Source: an uncultured Flavobacteriaceae bacterium (GTDB lineage Bacteria > Bacteroidota > Bacteroidia > Flavobacteriales > Flavobacteriaceae). Taken from it: a DNA stretch of 64,000 nucleotides. Where the stretch lies: positions 434,001 through 498,000 of the forward strand of contig CALSUF010000002.1 in assembly GCA_943789465.1 (NCBI GenBank). The letters are read 5' to 3'. The notes under the pieces were generated by a model. That model was not told where the DNA came from and did not search any database. It was given only the letters and a program-made list of their open reading frames with translations. Within the stretch, counting starts at the first letter, position 1, and the number at the start of each line of letters is the position of its first letter. The position numbers and the translations under genes are program-made. Below are positions 54,112 to 63,365 of this stretch, piece by piece.

Positions 54112-54573
54112 ATGAGTGTAAAATCAAAAAATAAAAATCAAGATATCGTAAAAAATGTTTTTACGAAATTTTTAGAAGAAAATGGCCATCGCAAAACACC
54201 AGAGCGATTTGCAATTCTTCAAGAAATATATGATAACGACGACCACTTTGATATTGAATCTCTATACACCAAAATGAAAAATAAAAATTACCGTGTTTCT
54301 AGAGCAACCTTGTACAATACTATTGAACTGTTAATGGACTGTGCTTTGGTACGAAAACATCAATTTGGGCAAAATCAAGCACAATATGAAAAATCGTATT
54401 TTGACAAACAACACGATCATGTGATTCTTACTGATACTGGTGAAGTTTTTGAGTTTTGCGACCCAAGAATTCAATCCATTCAAAAAACAATAGAAGAAGT
54501 ATTTAATATTGATATTCAAAAACATTCTCTATACTTCTACGGAACAAAAAAAGATACTAAAATTAACGATTAA
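54112..54573 (+). CDS. Fur-family transcriptional regulator
   Basis: A 153-residue Fur-like regulator. The winged helix ([14 protein letters not shown]) is followed by the dimer and metal part with K-Q-H-D-H-V-I-L and G-E-V-F-E-F-C-D-P. The C-x-x-C pairs of the structural zinc site are missing, which is also seen in some other flavobacterial Fur proteins. Iron, zinc and peroxide sensors cannot be told apart here. It is 5 bases before purA and probably in the rel-fur-purA transcript. Confidence 0.88.
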   Translation: MSVKSKNKNQDIVKNVFTKFLEENGHRKTPERFAILQEIYDNDDHFDIESLYTKMKNKNYRVSRATLYNTIELLMDCALVRKHQFGQNQAQYEKSYFDKQHDHVILTDTGEVFEFCDPRIQSIQKTIEEVFNIDIQKHSLYFYGTKKDTKIND

Positions 54574-54578
54574 ATAGC

Positions 54579-55850
54579 ATGGCAGTAGATTTACTACTTG
54601 GATTACAATGGGGTGACGAAGGCAAAGGAAAAATTGTGGACGTTTTGACTTCCAATTACAATATTATAGCACGATTTCAAGGGGGACCTAATGCAGGCCA
54701 TACTCTAGTGTTCAATGGGATGAAACATGTACTTCATACGATTCCTTCCGGAATTTTTCATGAAGACGCTGTGAATTTAGTTGGAAATGGAGTCGTAATT
54801 GATCCGGTGATATTTAAAAACGAATTAGATAAGTTAGCTGCTCAAAATGTAGATTACGCTAAATCACTAGTCATTTCGCGTAAAGCACATTTAATACTAC
54901 CTACACACCGTTTGTTAGACGCCGCTTCAGAAGCATCCAAAGGAAAAGCTAAAATTGGATCTACACTCAAAGGTATCGGCCCAACATACATGGACAAAAC
55001 AGGACGTAATGGCATTCGTGTTGGCGATCTTGAATTAGATAACTGGAAAGACAAATACCGTGCACTGGCCAATAAACACGAGTCCATGGTACGTTTTTAT
55101 AACGTTGATTTAGAATATAATTTAGAAGAACTTGAATCTGAATTTTTTGAAGCAGTTAAAGTACTAAAATCATTAAAATTTATTGATTCTGAAGAATATT
55201 TACACCAAGCTCAAAGAGACAACAAATCAATATTAGCAGAAGGTGCTCAAGGTTCTTTGTTAGATATTGATTTTGGTACCTATCCATTTGTAACCTCTTC
55301 AAATACAACTGCTGCAGGTGCTTGTACAGGGTTGGGAATTGCACCAAATTCAATAGGTGAGGTTTTTGGAATTTTTAAAGCCTATACCACTAGAGTAGGC
55401 TCTGGCCCCTTCCCTACTGAATTGTTTGATGAAGATGGTGAAACTATGGGACGTGTGGGCAATGAATTTGGAGCTACGACAGGACGCTCACGACGTTGTG
55501 GATGGCTCGATCTTGTAGCATTGCGCTATGCGTGCCAAGTAAACGGCGTAACACAACTTATGATGATGAAAGCCGATGTTTTATCTGGTTTTAAATCTTT
55601 AAAAGTATGTACTGCATATAATTATAAAGGAGACATCATTCACCATTTGCCGTATAATGTAGATCCAGAAAACATAACTCCAATATACACTGATTTTGAA
55701 GGTTGGTCTGAAGATTTAACTGAAATGAACAATGAATCAACACTTCCAAAAACTCTGAACGCTTACATTGATTTCCTTGAAAAAGAATTACAAATTCCAA
55801 TCAAAGTAGTTTCAGTTGGACCGGATCGAAAACAAACGATTTTTAGATAA
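54579..55850 (+). CDS. purA: Adenylosuccinate synthetase
   Basis: A 423-residue PurA. Q-W-G-D-E-G-K-G-K is the GTP/IMP-binding loop at 10-18 with the catalytic Asp, then G-P-N-A-G-H-T, G-I-G-P-T-Y and T-G-R-S-R-R-C-G-W-L-D. It makes adenylosuccinate from IMP and Asp, the first step to AMP. A terminator follows its stop. Confidence 0.97.
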   Translation: MAVDLLLGLQWGDEGKGKIVDVLTSNYNIIARFQGGPNAGHTLVFNGMKHVLHTIPSGIFHEDAVNLVGNGVVIDPVIFKNELDKLAAQNVDYAKSLVISRKAHLILPTHRLLDAASEASKGKAKIGSTLKGIGPTYMDKTGRNGIRVGDLELDNWKDKYRALANKHESMVRFYNVDLEYNLEELESEFFEAVKVLKSLKFIDSEEYLHQAQRDNKSILAEGAQGSLLDIDFGTYPFVTSSNTTAAGACTGLGIAPNSIGEVFGIFKAYTTRVGSGPFPTELFDEDGETMGRVGNEFGATTGRSRRCGWLDLVALRYACQVNGVTQLMMMKADVLSGFKSLKVCTAYNYKGDIIHHLPYNVDPENITPIYTDFEGWSEDLTEMNNESTLPKTLNAYIDFLEKELQIPIKVVSVGPDRKQTIFR

Positions 55851-55855
55851 CAATT

Positions 55856-55885
55856 AAAATCTATCCTAAGGGTAGATTTTTTTTT
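55856..55885 (+). terminator. Rho-independent terminator of the purA transcript
   Basis: AAAATCTATCC pairs with GGGTAGATTTT (with one G-T pair), followed by a T-run. Confidence 0.8.
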
Positions 55886-55932
55886 AGAACTTAAAATAAT
55901 CTTAAGTTTTATTCAAAGAACTCAATATTACC

Positions 55933-55940
55933 TATTTTTG
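55933..55940 (+). promoter_or_regulatory. -7 box (TATTTTTG) for the OstA-like gene
   Basis: Exact TAnnTTTG, 17 bases before the TTG start. The sequence 19 bases upstream is TTTT-rich but not TTTG. Confidence 0.45.
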
Positions 55941-55957
55941 TAATAAACTATATCACG

Positions 55958-57745
55958 TTGAAACACAAGAGCATTTATCACTTTATATGTATTCTACTTT
56001 TTTTAGGATCCATATTACAAGCACAAGAGCGACGAAGAATCGAAATTGAATATGCTCCGTTCATGACTTTTGACGAATCAAATCCAGATGCAACCATACT
56101 TACAAGAAATAACTCGAAGCAGGTACACATCAAACATGAAGGCATTGAATTATGGTGTGATGAAGCCATCTATTATGGCAAACAAGATTTTATAGAAGCT
56201 TACGGAAAGGTTCATGTCAAGCAAGGCGATACGATTAACATGACCTCTAAATATGTTGAATATAGCGGCGTAACGCAATTAGCATTTGCAAGTGGTTCGG
56301 TCGTTTTAAAAGAACCGAGTTCTGTACTCACTACAGACACTTTATATTTTGACCGAGTCAAACAACAAGCCTTTTACCAAAGTTATGGCAAAGTAGTTCG
56401 GGATACTTCCGGAACCATTACAAGTAAAATTGGTCGTTATTATATGAATTCTAAAAAATACCAGTTTGTAAATAAAGTCAAACTTATAAATCCCGAATAT
56501 GTTATTGAATCCAATCAACTTGATTTTTATACCCTTTCTGGATTTGCATTTTTATTTGGTCCCACAACAATTACAAGCGAAACAAGTGTCATTTATTGCG
56601 AACGTGGGTTTTATGATACCCAAAATGATACAGGCTATTTTGTGAAAAATTCCAAAATTAATTATGACGAGCGCGTTGTAGAAGGTGACAGCATCTATTT
56701 TGACCGCAATGAAAAATTTGCATCTGCTACCAATAATATTACAATCACTGACACTCTTAACAATACAATAGTTAAAAGTCATTATGCAGAAGTGTTTAGG
56801 GCTAAAGACTCTGTATTTGTAACCAAACGTGCATTGGCTATTACTCTTCAAGAAAACGACTCTATTTTTGTTCATAGTGATACCTTGATGGTGACGGGGA
56901 AACCTGAAAAAAGAATTACGCGGGGCTATTATAATGCTAAAATTTATAAATCTGATTTAAGTGGTAAAGCCGACTCAATTCACATGAATCAAGAAACTGG
57001 ACTGACTCAACTTATTAATTTAGATAAAAACCTAGAAAATGATCCCTTTTACAAAGCTAAACATCCTATTTTATGGAATTTAAAAAATCAAATTACAGGG
57101 GATTCCATTCACTTAATTTCTAATTCTAAAACCGAAACCTTAGATTCTTTAAAAGTGTTTAATAATGCATTCATCATTAGTAAGGACAGTCTAGGGGATG
57201 GATACAATCAAATTTCGGGGCAAAAACTATTTGGTTTATTTGAAAATAATAGCTTGTCAACTATCGACATTATCAAAAATGCTGAAAGTATTTACTACCT
57301 CCGAAATGAAGACAATGAATTGGTGGGAATTGATAAATCAAAGTCGGGTGCCATTAAAGTATGGATTTCTGAAAACACAATTGATGAAATGCGGAAATAC
57401 AATCAAATTGGTGGTAAAACACACCCTGAAGATGAATTTCCTAAAAATGAAAAAATTCTTAAAGGGTTTCAATGGCGAGAATCTGAACGTCCAACAAGTG
57501 TCGAGGATTTATTTAAAGATGATGCGCCTCTTGTACTTCCCACAATAAAAGGGTTGGATGCCTATATGCCTCAAAAGGAGTTTTTTGATCCAAAACTAAT
57601 AGAACGAATAGAAAAAGCACAACCAAATTCACCCAAAAATTTAGATGCAACTAAACTAAAACCAAAAAATAAAGCCGCTAGAAAATTACCCAAAGAATTT
57701 ATGGAAAAGCCTGCATTATTTAAGAAACCAAAAAAGAAAAATTGA
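55958..57745 (+). CDS. OstA/LptA-like envelope protein
   Basis: A 595-residue protein that starts with TTG. A signal peptide lies at 1-22 (F-L-G-S-I-L-Q-A-Q). The body is a long series of beta-strand repeats of the OstA/LptA type (V-H-V-K-Q-G-D-T-I-N, A-S-G-S-V-V-L-K), fitting a lipopolysaccharide-transport or outer-membrane assembly role. A Lys/Pro-rich basic tail ends the protein. It is longer than LptA proper (about 180 residues), so direct equivalence is not certain. The stop overlaps the TTG start of the aminotransferase gene. Confidence 0.84.
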   Translation: MKHKSIYHFICILLFLGSILQAQERRRIEIEYAPFMTFDESNPDATILTRNNSKQVHIKHEGIELWCDEAIYYGKQDFIEAYGKVHVKQGDTINMTSKYVEYSGVTQLAFASGSVVLKEPSSVLTTDTLYFDRVKQQAFYQSYGKVVRDTSGTITSKIGRYYMNSKKYQFVNKVKLINPEYVIESNQLDFYTLSGFAFLFGPTTITSETSVIYCERGFYDTQNDTGYFVKNSKINYDERVVEGDSIYFDRNEKFASATNNITITDTLNNTIVKSHYAEVFRAKDSVFVTKRALAITLQENDSIFVHSDTLMVTGKPEKRITRGYYNAKIYKSDLSGKADSIHMNQETGLTQLINLDKNLENDPFYKAKHPILWNLKNQITGDSIHLISNSKTETLDSLKVFNNAFIISKDSLGDGYNQISGQKLFGLFENNSLSTIDIIKNAESIYYLRNEDNELVGIDKSKSGAIKVWISENTIDEMRKYNQIGGKTHPEDEFPKNEKILKGFQWRESERPTSVEDLFKDDAPLVLPTIKGLDAYMPQKEFFDPKLIERIEKAQPNSPKNLDATKLKPKNKAARKLPKEFMEKPALFKKPKKKN

Positions 57746-58920
57746 TTACAAACGATTTTTTCAAACACCAAGCACAAACAACACCACATCCATTTGCGAT
57801 GGAAATATCCCGCGCAGAAGGGTCTTATATTTATGATCAAAATAAAACGCCGTATTTAGATTTTGTTGCCGGTGTTTCTGCTTGTAGTTTAGGGCATCGA
57901 CATCCAAAGGTTGTAGCGGCCATTAAAAAGCAATTGGACTCATACATGCATGTGATGGTTTATGGAGAATACGTTCAATCTCCTGCTGTAAAACTGTGCA
58001 AATTACTCGCTTCAAATTTACCACCTAAACTCGAAACAACCTATTTAACAAACTCTGGTACAGAAGCAATTGATGGTGCCATGAAACTGGCGCGCCGCTA
58101 TACGGGAAGGTCCGAAATTATCGCGGCAAAGAATGCCTACCATGGAAACACAATGGGTGCTTTAAGTGTTATGGGCTATGAACAAAGAAAACAACCGTTC
58201 CGCCCCCTTATTCCAGACATCCGATTTATAGAATTCAATAACCTAGAAGACCTATCACAAATCACCACAAAAACTGCGGCGGTTATTTTAGAAACAATTC
58301 AAGGCGGTGCTGGATTTATTGAACCAAGAAATGGTTATTTGACTAAAGTTCAAGAAAAATGCAATCAAGTTGGCGCACTGTTAATTTTAGATGAAATACA
58401 ACCTGGTATTGGAAGAACAGGAACACTTTTTGGGTTTGAAAATTACAATTGCATTCCAGATGTTGTGGTGACTGGAAAAGGGCTTGGAGGCGGCATGCCT
58501 ATTGGTGCTTTTACAGCTTCTGAAGAAATGATGGATAGTTTATCTGACCATCCAAAATTAGGACATATCACTACCTTTGGCGGACACCCCGTTATAGCTG
58601 CTGCTGCACTAGCAACCCTTGAAGAGATTACAACTAGCAACTTAATTCCAGAAACATTAGTAAAAGAAGCCCTGATTCGAAAACACCTACAACACCTTCT
58701 TATTAAAGAAATCAGAGGAAAAGGTTTGATGCTCGCTTTAATGGTTGATTCTTATGAAATTGCCAACAAAATTGTATTGCAAGCTAAAGAAGATGGATTG
58801 ATTTTATTTTGGCTGCTTTACGAACCAAAAGCAGTCCGAATTTCTCCACCACTCACTATTTCAAAAGAAGATATTATAAAAGGCTGTAACATTATTATCA
58901 AGATTCTAAATTCCATTTAA
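57742..58920 (+). CDS. Class III (ornithine/acetylornithine-type) aminotransferase
   Basis: A 392-residue PLP enzyme. T-N-S-G-T-E-A binds phosphate, L-I-L-D-E-I-Q holds the ring-contact Asp, and K246 in V-V-T-G-K-G-L-G-G-G is the Schiff-base Lys. Close relatives are acetylornithine, ornithine and 4-aminobutyrate aminotransferases; I cannot tell which, as no arginine genes are near. It starts with TTG in the TTGA overlap with the OstA-like gene, implying coupling. Confidence 0.88.
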   Translation: MITNDFFKHQAQTTPHPFAMEISRAEGSYIYDQNKTPYLDFVAGVSACSLGHRHPKVVAAIKKQLDSYMHVMVYGEYVQSPAVKLCKLLASNLPPKLETTYLTNSGTEAIDGAMKLARRYTGRSEIIAAKNAYHGNTMGALSVMGYEQRKQPFRPLIPDIRFIEFNNLEDLSQITTKTAAVILETIQGGAGFIEPRNGYLTKVQEKCNQVGALLILDEIQPGIGRTGTLFGFENYNCIPDVVVTGKGLGGGMPIGAFTASEEMMDSLSDHPKLGHITTFGGHPVIAAAALATLEEITTSNLIPETLVKEALIRKHLQHLLIKEIRGKGLMLALMVDSYEIANKIVLQAKEDGLILFWLLYEPKAVRISPPLTISKEDIIKGCNIIIKILNSI

Positions 58921-59015
58921 ACAAGACTGTTAATTATTTTGTTGAAAACATTAGAGATATCTAGGGGATTCAATTGGATATACCATTAAATTTATTAGTG
59001 TAAAAAATATCTTTT

Positions 59016-60419
59016 ATGGAGTTCGGTCAATCTGACGATAATCAAAAAGTAACCCTCTCAAAATTTGAGTCGATGTTAAAAACAAACAACGTTTTTTTCT
59101 TTGATTCCAATGAGTTTGAAAACATAATACATCACTACTTAGAAAGTGGCAAAATTGCGCTTGCAAAAAAAGCCATCAAACTAGGGCTAAGTCAGCACCC
59201 TGCATCTTTAAACCTGAAATTATTTCAAGTTGAAATTTTAATTTTTGAAAACAACCTAAATGAAGCAGATCGACTCCTGTCTCCCCTATTTGAAATAGAA
59301 CCTAATAATGAAGAGTTATATATTCAAAAAGCGAATATTTACTCCAAAAAAGATCAACACGAAAAAGCAATTGAAATATTCAAAAAAGCAATTGAAATTG
59401 CCGACGATAGTGCCGACCTCTACTCTTTAATTGGCATGGAATATCTATTTCTAGATCAATATCAGGATGCAAAACAAAATTTTAAAAAATGTATAGAGTT
59501 GGACTTGGAAGATTATTCTGCACTTTATAACATCATATATTGTTTTGACTTTTTAGATGAAACCAACGAAGCTATTGAATACCTAAATAGTTACTTAGAC
59601 AAAAATCCGTATAGCGAAGTGGCATGGCATCAACTTGGCAAACAATACGTAGAAACCAAACAACTATTGAAAGCGGTCACTGCATTTGATTTTGCGATTA
59701 TTTCAGATGACCTATTCATTGGTGCTTACCTAGAAAAAGCAAAAGTATTAGAGCAATTAAATCGTTTTGAAGAAGCGATTGAAAATTATAAAATTACGAT
59801 TGCTATTGAAGATTCAACTGCTTATGCTCTCATAAAAATTGGGTATTGTTACGAGCGTTTAAAAATTGATGATCTTGCACTCCAGCACTACTATCAGGCG
59901 GTAGAAGAAGACCCTGCTTTGGATAAAGGTTGGATGCACATTACAAAATTTTTTATTGCTAAAAAAGACTTCCAAAAAGCCTTGACCTACATCAATAAAG
60001 CTATTGATATTGATGGTGACAATGCAGCCTACTGGTTATTATACTCTACTATCAATGAACGCCTGCTTCTTTTGGAAGAAGCCGAACGTGGGTACAAAAG
60101 AACGCTTGAGTTAGGCGATTGTGAGTTAAGCACCTGGTTATCTCGCGGCGATATTTTAATCAAGCTTAGCGAGTATGAAGCTGCAAAATTCAATTTTGTA
60201 CAAGCCTTAGAATATCACCCAAAAAGTGAAGAGTTAGAATTTCGACTTTCAGGCGTCTGTTTGAAGCTTAACAATATGGATGCGGGCTATGCACACCTTT
60301 TGACGGCGATGCATATAAACTTAGAACATGTGTTTATTTTAGAAGAATTGTTTCCGGAAGTCTATCAGCGCAAAGCCGTCCTTCAATTAATTGAGAATTT
60401 CAGGAACACGCATCAGTAA
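59016..60419 (+). CDS. TPR-repeat protein
   Basis: A 467-residue protein made of about ten tetratricopeptide repeats with the W/L-G-Y-A-P pattern; typical helices read A-I-E-I-F-K-K-A-I-E and A-V-T-A-F-D-F-A-I. No signal peptide or membrane segment is seen, so it is probably a cytoplasmic scaffold. It lies before the M23 peptidase gene and may share its transcript. Confidence 0.87.
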   Translation: MEFGQSDDNQKVTLSKFESMLKTNNVFFFDSNEFENIIHHYLESGKIALAKKAIKLGLSQHPASLNLKLFQVEILIFENNLNEADRLLSPLFEIEPNNEELYIQKANIYSKKDQHEKAIEIFKKAIEIADDSADLYSLIGMEYLFLDQYQDAKQNFKKCIELDLEDYSALYNIIYCFDFLDETNEAIEYLNSYLDKNPYSEVAWHQLGKQYVETKQLLKAVTAFDFAIISDDLFIGAYLEKAKVLEQLNRFEEAIENYKITIAIEDSTAYALIKIGYCYERLKIDDLALQHYYQAVEEDPALDKGWMHITKFFIAKKDFQKALTYINKAIDIDGDNAAYWLLYSTINERLLLLEEAERGYKRTLELGDCELSTWLSRGDILIKLSEYEAAKFNFVQALEYHPKSEELEFRLSGVCLKLNNMDAGYAHLLTAMHINLEHVFILEELFPEVYQRKAVLQLIENFRNTHQ

Positions 60420-60458
60420 AATTTGTATTTTAGGGCTATTAACAATTTAAAATTACTG

Positions 60459-61424
60459 ATGAAAAAATTAAGTTTCATAATCTTAATTCTGTCTCCATTT
60501 TTAAACTTCGGTCAGATTGAAAAAGAGACTTCAAAAAAGGTTTCTGCAGAGTTTGAGAAATCATATAATTCAGGCAACTACAATGAAATATTTTCTTTTT
60601 TTTCGGAAGAAATGAAAACAGCTTTGCCTATTGAACAAACCATTGACTTTCTTAAAGGGCTTAAAAGTCAAGTTGGGAAAATTGAAAAAAGAGAATTCAC
60701 AAACTATGAAAATGTAACCTATGCTTGTTACAAAACAAATTTTGAGCGGGCAGTGCTTTCTGTGAACATATCACTTGACACAGACGTTAAAATAAATGGA
60801 TTTTTTGTAAAACCTTTTAAAGAAAGTGACTTCCCAAAACTTGAAAGAAATCAAACAGCTTTGATTTTACCGTTTAATGGAGAATGGACTGTTGCTTGGG
60901 GTGGAGACACAAAAGAACTAAATTATCATTTAGAAAATCAAGCTCAAAAAAATGCTTTTGATATTGTAATCACAGACGATAAAGGAAAGACATTTAAAAC
61001 AGACGGAAAAACAAATATAGATTATTACGCTTTTGGAAAAAACATAATTGCACCATTAGATGCTGAAGTCGTTTTGGTCGTTGATGGAATAAAGGATAAT
61101 ATACCAGGAGAAATGAACCCAACCTATATTCCTGGAAATACGGTTGTGTTAAAAACCACAAACGATGAATATTTGTTCTTTGCTCATTTTAAACAAAACT
61201 CTATTGTTGTTAAGCAAGGAGAAAAAATAAAACAAGGTGAGTTGTTAGGACTTTGTGGGAACTCTGGAAATTCATCGGAGGCACATTTACACTTTCATAT
61301 TCAAAATATTGAAGATATGAATAAAGCTACAGGAGTAAAATGTTATTTTGAGACACTGTACACTAATGGCATCTCGAAAAATGATTATTCACCAATTAAA
61401 GGCGATAAAATAAAAAACAAATGA
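60459..61424 (+). CDS. DUF3887-M23 peptidase-like secreted protein
   Basis: About 321 residues from the ATG at 60459, where a clear signal peptide begins (M-K-K-L-S-F ... L-N-F-G-Q). The first 110 residues resemble DUF3887; the rest is an M23 (LytM-type) domain with a clear H-L-H-F-H pair at 291-295 and a preceding Asp in the I-D-Y-Y-A-F-G segment. The first His of the usual H-x-x-x-D is not seen there. M23 enzymes cut peptidoglycan cross-bridges. The stop overlaps the DUF368 ATG (ATGA). Confidence 0.82.
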   Translation: MKKLSFIILILSPFLNFGQIEKETSKKVSAEFEKSYNSGNYNEIFSFFSEEMKTALPIEQTIDFLKGLKSQVGKIEKREFTNYENVTYACYKTNFERAVLSVNISLDTDVKINGFFVKPFKESDFPKLERNQTALILPFNGEWTVAWGGDTKELNYHLENQAQKNAFDIVITDDKGKTFKTDGKTNIDYYAFGKNIIAPLDAEVVLVVDGIKDNIPGEMNPTYIPGNTVVLKTTNDEYLFFAHFKQNSIVVKQGEKIKQGELLGLCGNSGNSSEAHLHFHIQNIEDMNKATGVKCYFETLYTNGISKNDYSPIKGDKIKNK

Positions 61425-62362
61425 ACCGATCTCCACTAGATTACTTGATACTTTCACTTAAAGGAATGGCCATGGGTGCAGCGGATGTTGTGCCAGGAGT
61501 TTCTGGAGGAACCATCGCATTTATTTCTGGAATTTATGAAGAACTGATCGACACCTTAAATAATATCAATTTTTCACTTTTAAAGCATTTAAAACAAGAA
61601 GGCATTAAAAGTACTTGGGAAAAAGCGAACGGGAGTTTTCTAATAGCGCTTTTATCCGGGGTTTTTGTGAGTGTTATCTCATTAGCAAAAGGAGTGGAAT
61701 GGCTGTTGGAACATCAACCTATTTTACTGTGGTCGTTCTTTTTTGGATTGGTTCTCGCAAGTATTATATACGTCGGAAAACAGATTAAAACCACACCTTC
61801 TGACATTAAAATATTTTTAGCTATGACCATAGGGACCGTGGTTGCATACCTAATCACCACTCTCAACCCTGCTGAAACTTCGGATACAAATTTATTTTTA
61901 TTTTTTGCAGGAGCCTTGGCAATATGTGCGATGATACTGCCAGGTATTTCTGGAGCTTTTATTCTGGTAATTATAGGCGCTTACAGCCCTGTTCTTGAAG
62001 CTCTCAATAATAGAGATATTAAAACCATTCTCATAATAGGTGCAGGTGCGGTTATTGGTTTATTATCGTTTTCAAAACTACTAAAATGGTTGTTTGAAAA
62101 ATACCACCGCTTGACATTAGCCGTCATTACTGGATTCATGATTGGATCTTTGAATAAAATATGGCCTTGGAAAGAAACCTTAACATTCAGAACCAACTCA
62201 AAAGGAGTTCAAGTTCCTTTAAACGAAGAAAGTATTTCGCCGTTTAATTTTGATGGTGACCCACAACTTTTACAAGCCATCACATTGATGGTATTTGGAG
62301 TTTTAATCATTCTTGTCTTAGAAAAAATGAGCGCTAAAAAAAAACCTATTGAAACATCCTAA
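61421..62362 (+). CDS. DUF368 membrane protein, copy 1
   Basis: A 313-residue polytopic membrane protein (about eight to nine segments). A-A-D-V-V-P-G-V-S-G-G-T-I-A near the start and L-P-G-I-S-G-A-F-I-L in the middle are the DUF368 signature pair. Some DUF368 proteins (UptA/PopT) flip undecaprenyl phosphate across the inner membrane; this role is a reasonable guess here. The neighbouring gene encodes a second member, overlapping by 14 bases. Confidence 0.86.
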   Translation: MNRSPLDYLILSLKGMAMGAADVVPGVSGGTIAFISGIYEELIDTLNNINFSLLKHLKQEGIKSTWEKANGSFLIALLSGVFVSVISLAKGVEWLLEHQPILLWSFFFGLVLASIIYVGKQIKTTPSDIKIFLAMTIGTVVAYLITTLNPAETSDTNLFLFFAGALAICAMILPGISGAFILVIIGAYSPVLEALNNRDIKTILIIGAGAVIGLLSFSKLLKWLFEKYHRLTLAVITGFMIGSLNKIWPWKETLTFRTNSKGVQVPLNEESISPFNFDGDPQLLQAITLMVFGVLIILVLEKMSAKKKPIETS

Positions 62363-63365
62363 CGAGCATACAAATCCTTTTTTGTTGATTCTAAAAGGAG
62401 TCATTATGGGAGCTGCCAACAAGGTTCCTGGCGTTTCTGGTGGAATTGTTGCTTTTGTAATGGGTTTTTATGAAGAGTTTATATATTCCTTGCAAAAATT
62501 CAATATTAAAGCTCTGAAATTGGTTTTTAGTGGACGATTTAAAATCTTTTACAATTATGTCAATGGTCGGTTTTTAGCCTTGCTATTTCTAGGGATGATC
62601 CTTAGTTATTTTAGTGTTTCTAAACTGTTGGATTACTTAATTGAACGTCACGAACTCTATGTATGGAGTGTGTTTTTTGGAATGATTGTAGGATCCATTT
62701 ATTATATATATAAAGATTTCAAATCTTGGAATACAAAAACAATAGCAATGGCTTCTCTTGGAATCATTGTTGGAATAAGCATCAGTTTTTTAAGTCCTGC
62801 CACACAAAATGACAACCTTTGGTTTGTCTTTCTATGTGGTATGATTAGTGTTACTGGGATGGCACTACCAGGGTTCTCTGGGTCTTTTATATTGATTTTG
62901 TTAGGTAATTATGTGTTGTTATTAGTAGACTCCGTAAACGTTCTTTTTGATACGTTTGTGTTTGTTTTTTCTGGCGATTTTAGTTTTGTGTCAGATCCAC
63001 AACATCTAAGACTTCTAAAAGTTTTATTGGTTTTCACGCTAGGTTCTATAGCAGGACTGGTCAGTCTTTCGCACCTATTAAGTTATATTCTGAAACATTA
63101 CAAATTCAAAACATTGGCCCTCATTATGGGATTTATTACAGGATCCCTTGGAGTGGTTTGGCCCTGGAAAGCTGCCCTGTACAGACAAGATCCCTTAGGA
63201 AACTTTATTACAGACACAAATGGCGAACAAATTATTGAAAACTATCAGCGATACTTACCTGAAATGAACACACAAACCATTTATGCCCTTCTATTTATAA
63301 TTTTTGGAGCTGCCATTGTTATAGGATTGGAATGGTATGGAAACAAACGTAAACAGCAAATATGA
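62349..63365 (+). CDS. DUF368 membrane protein, copy 2
   Basis: A 338-residue polytopic membrane protein, starting with TTG inside the end of copy 1. A-A-N-K-V-P-G-V-S-G-G-I-V-A and L-P-G-F-S-G-S-F-I-L are the same two motifs, showing that the genes are tandem paralogs. The likely role is undecaprenyl phosphate translocation. Its TGA overlaps the ATG of aroE. Confidence 0.86.
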   Translation: MKHPNEHTNPFLLILKGVIMGAANKVPGVSGGIVAFVMGFYEEFIYSLQKFNIKALKLVFSGRFKIFYNYVNGRFLALLFLGMILSYFSVSKLLDYLIERHELYVWSVFFGMIVGSIYYIYKDFKSWNTKTIAMASLGIIVGISISFLSPATQNDNLWFVFLCGMISVTGMALPGFSGSFILILLGNYVLLLVDSVNVLFDTFVFVFSGDFSFVSDPQHLRLLKVLLVFTLGSIAGLVSLSHLLSYILKHYKFKTLALIMGFITGSLGVVWPWKAALYRQDPLGNFITDTNGEQIIENYQRYLPEMNTQTIYALLFIIFGAAIVIGLEWYGNKRKQQI

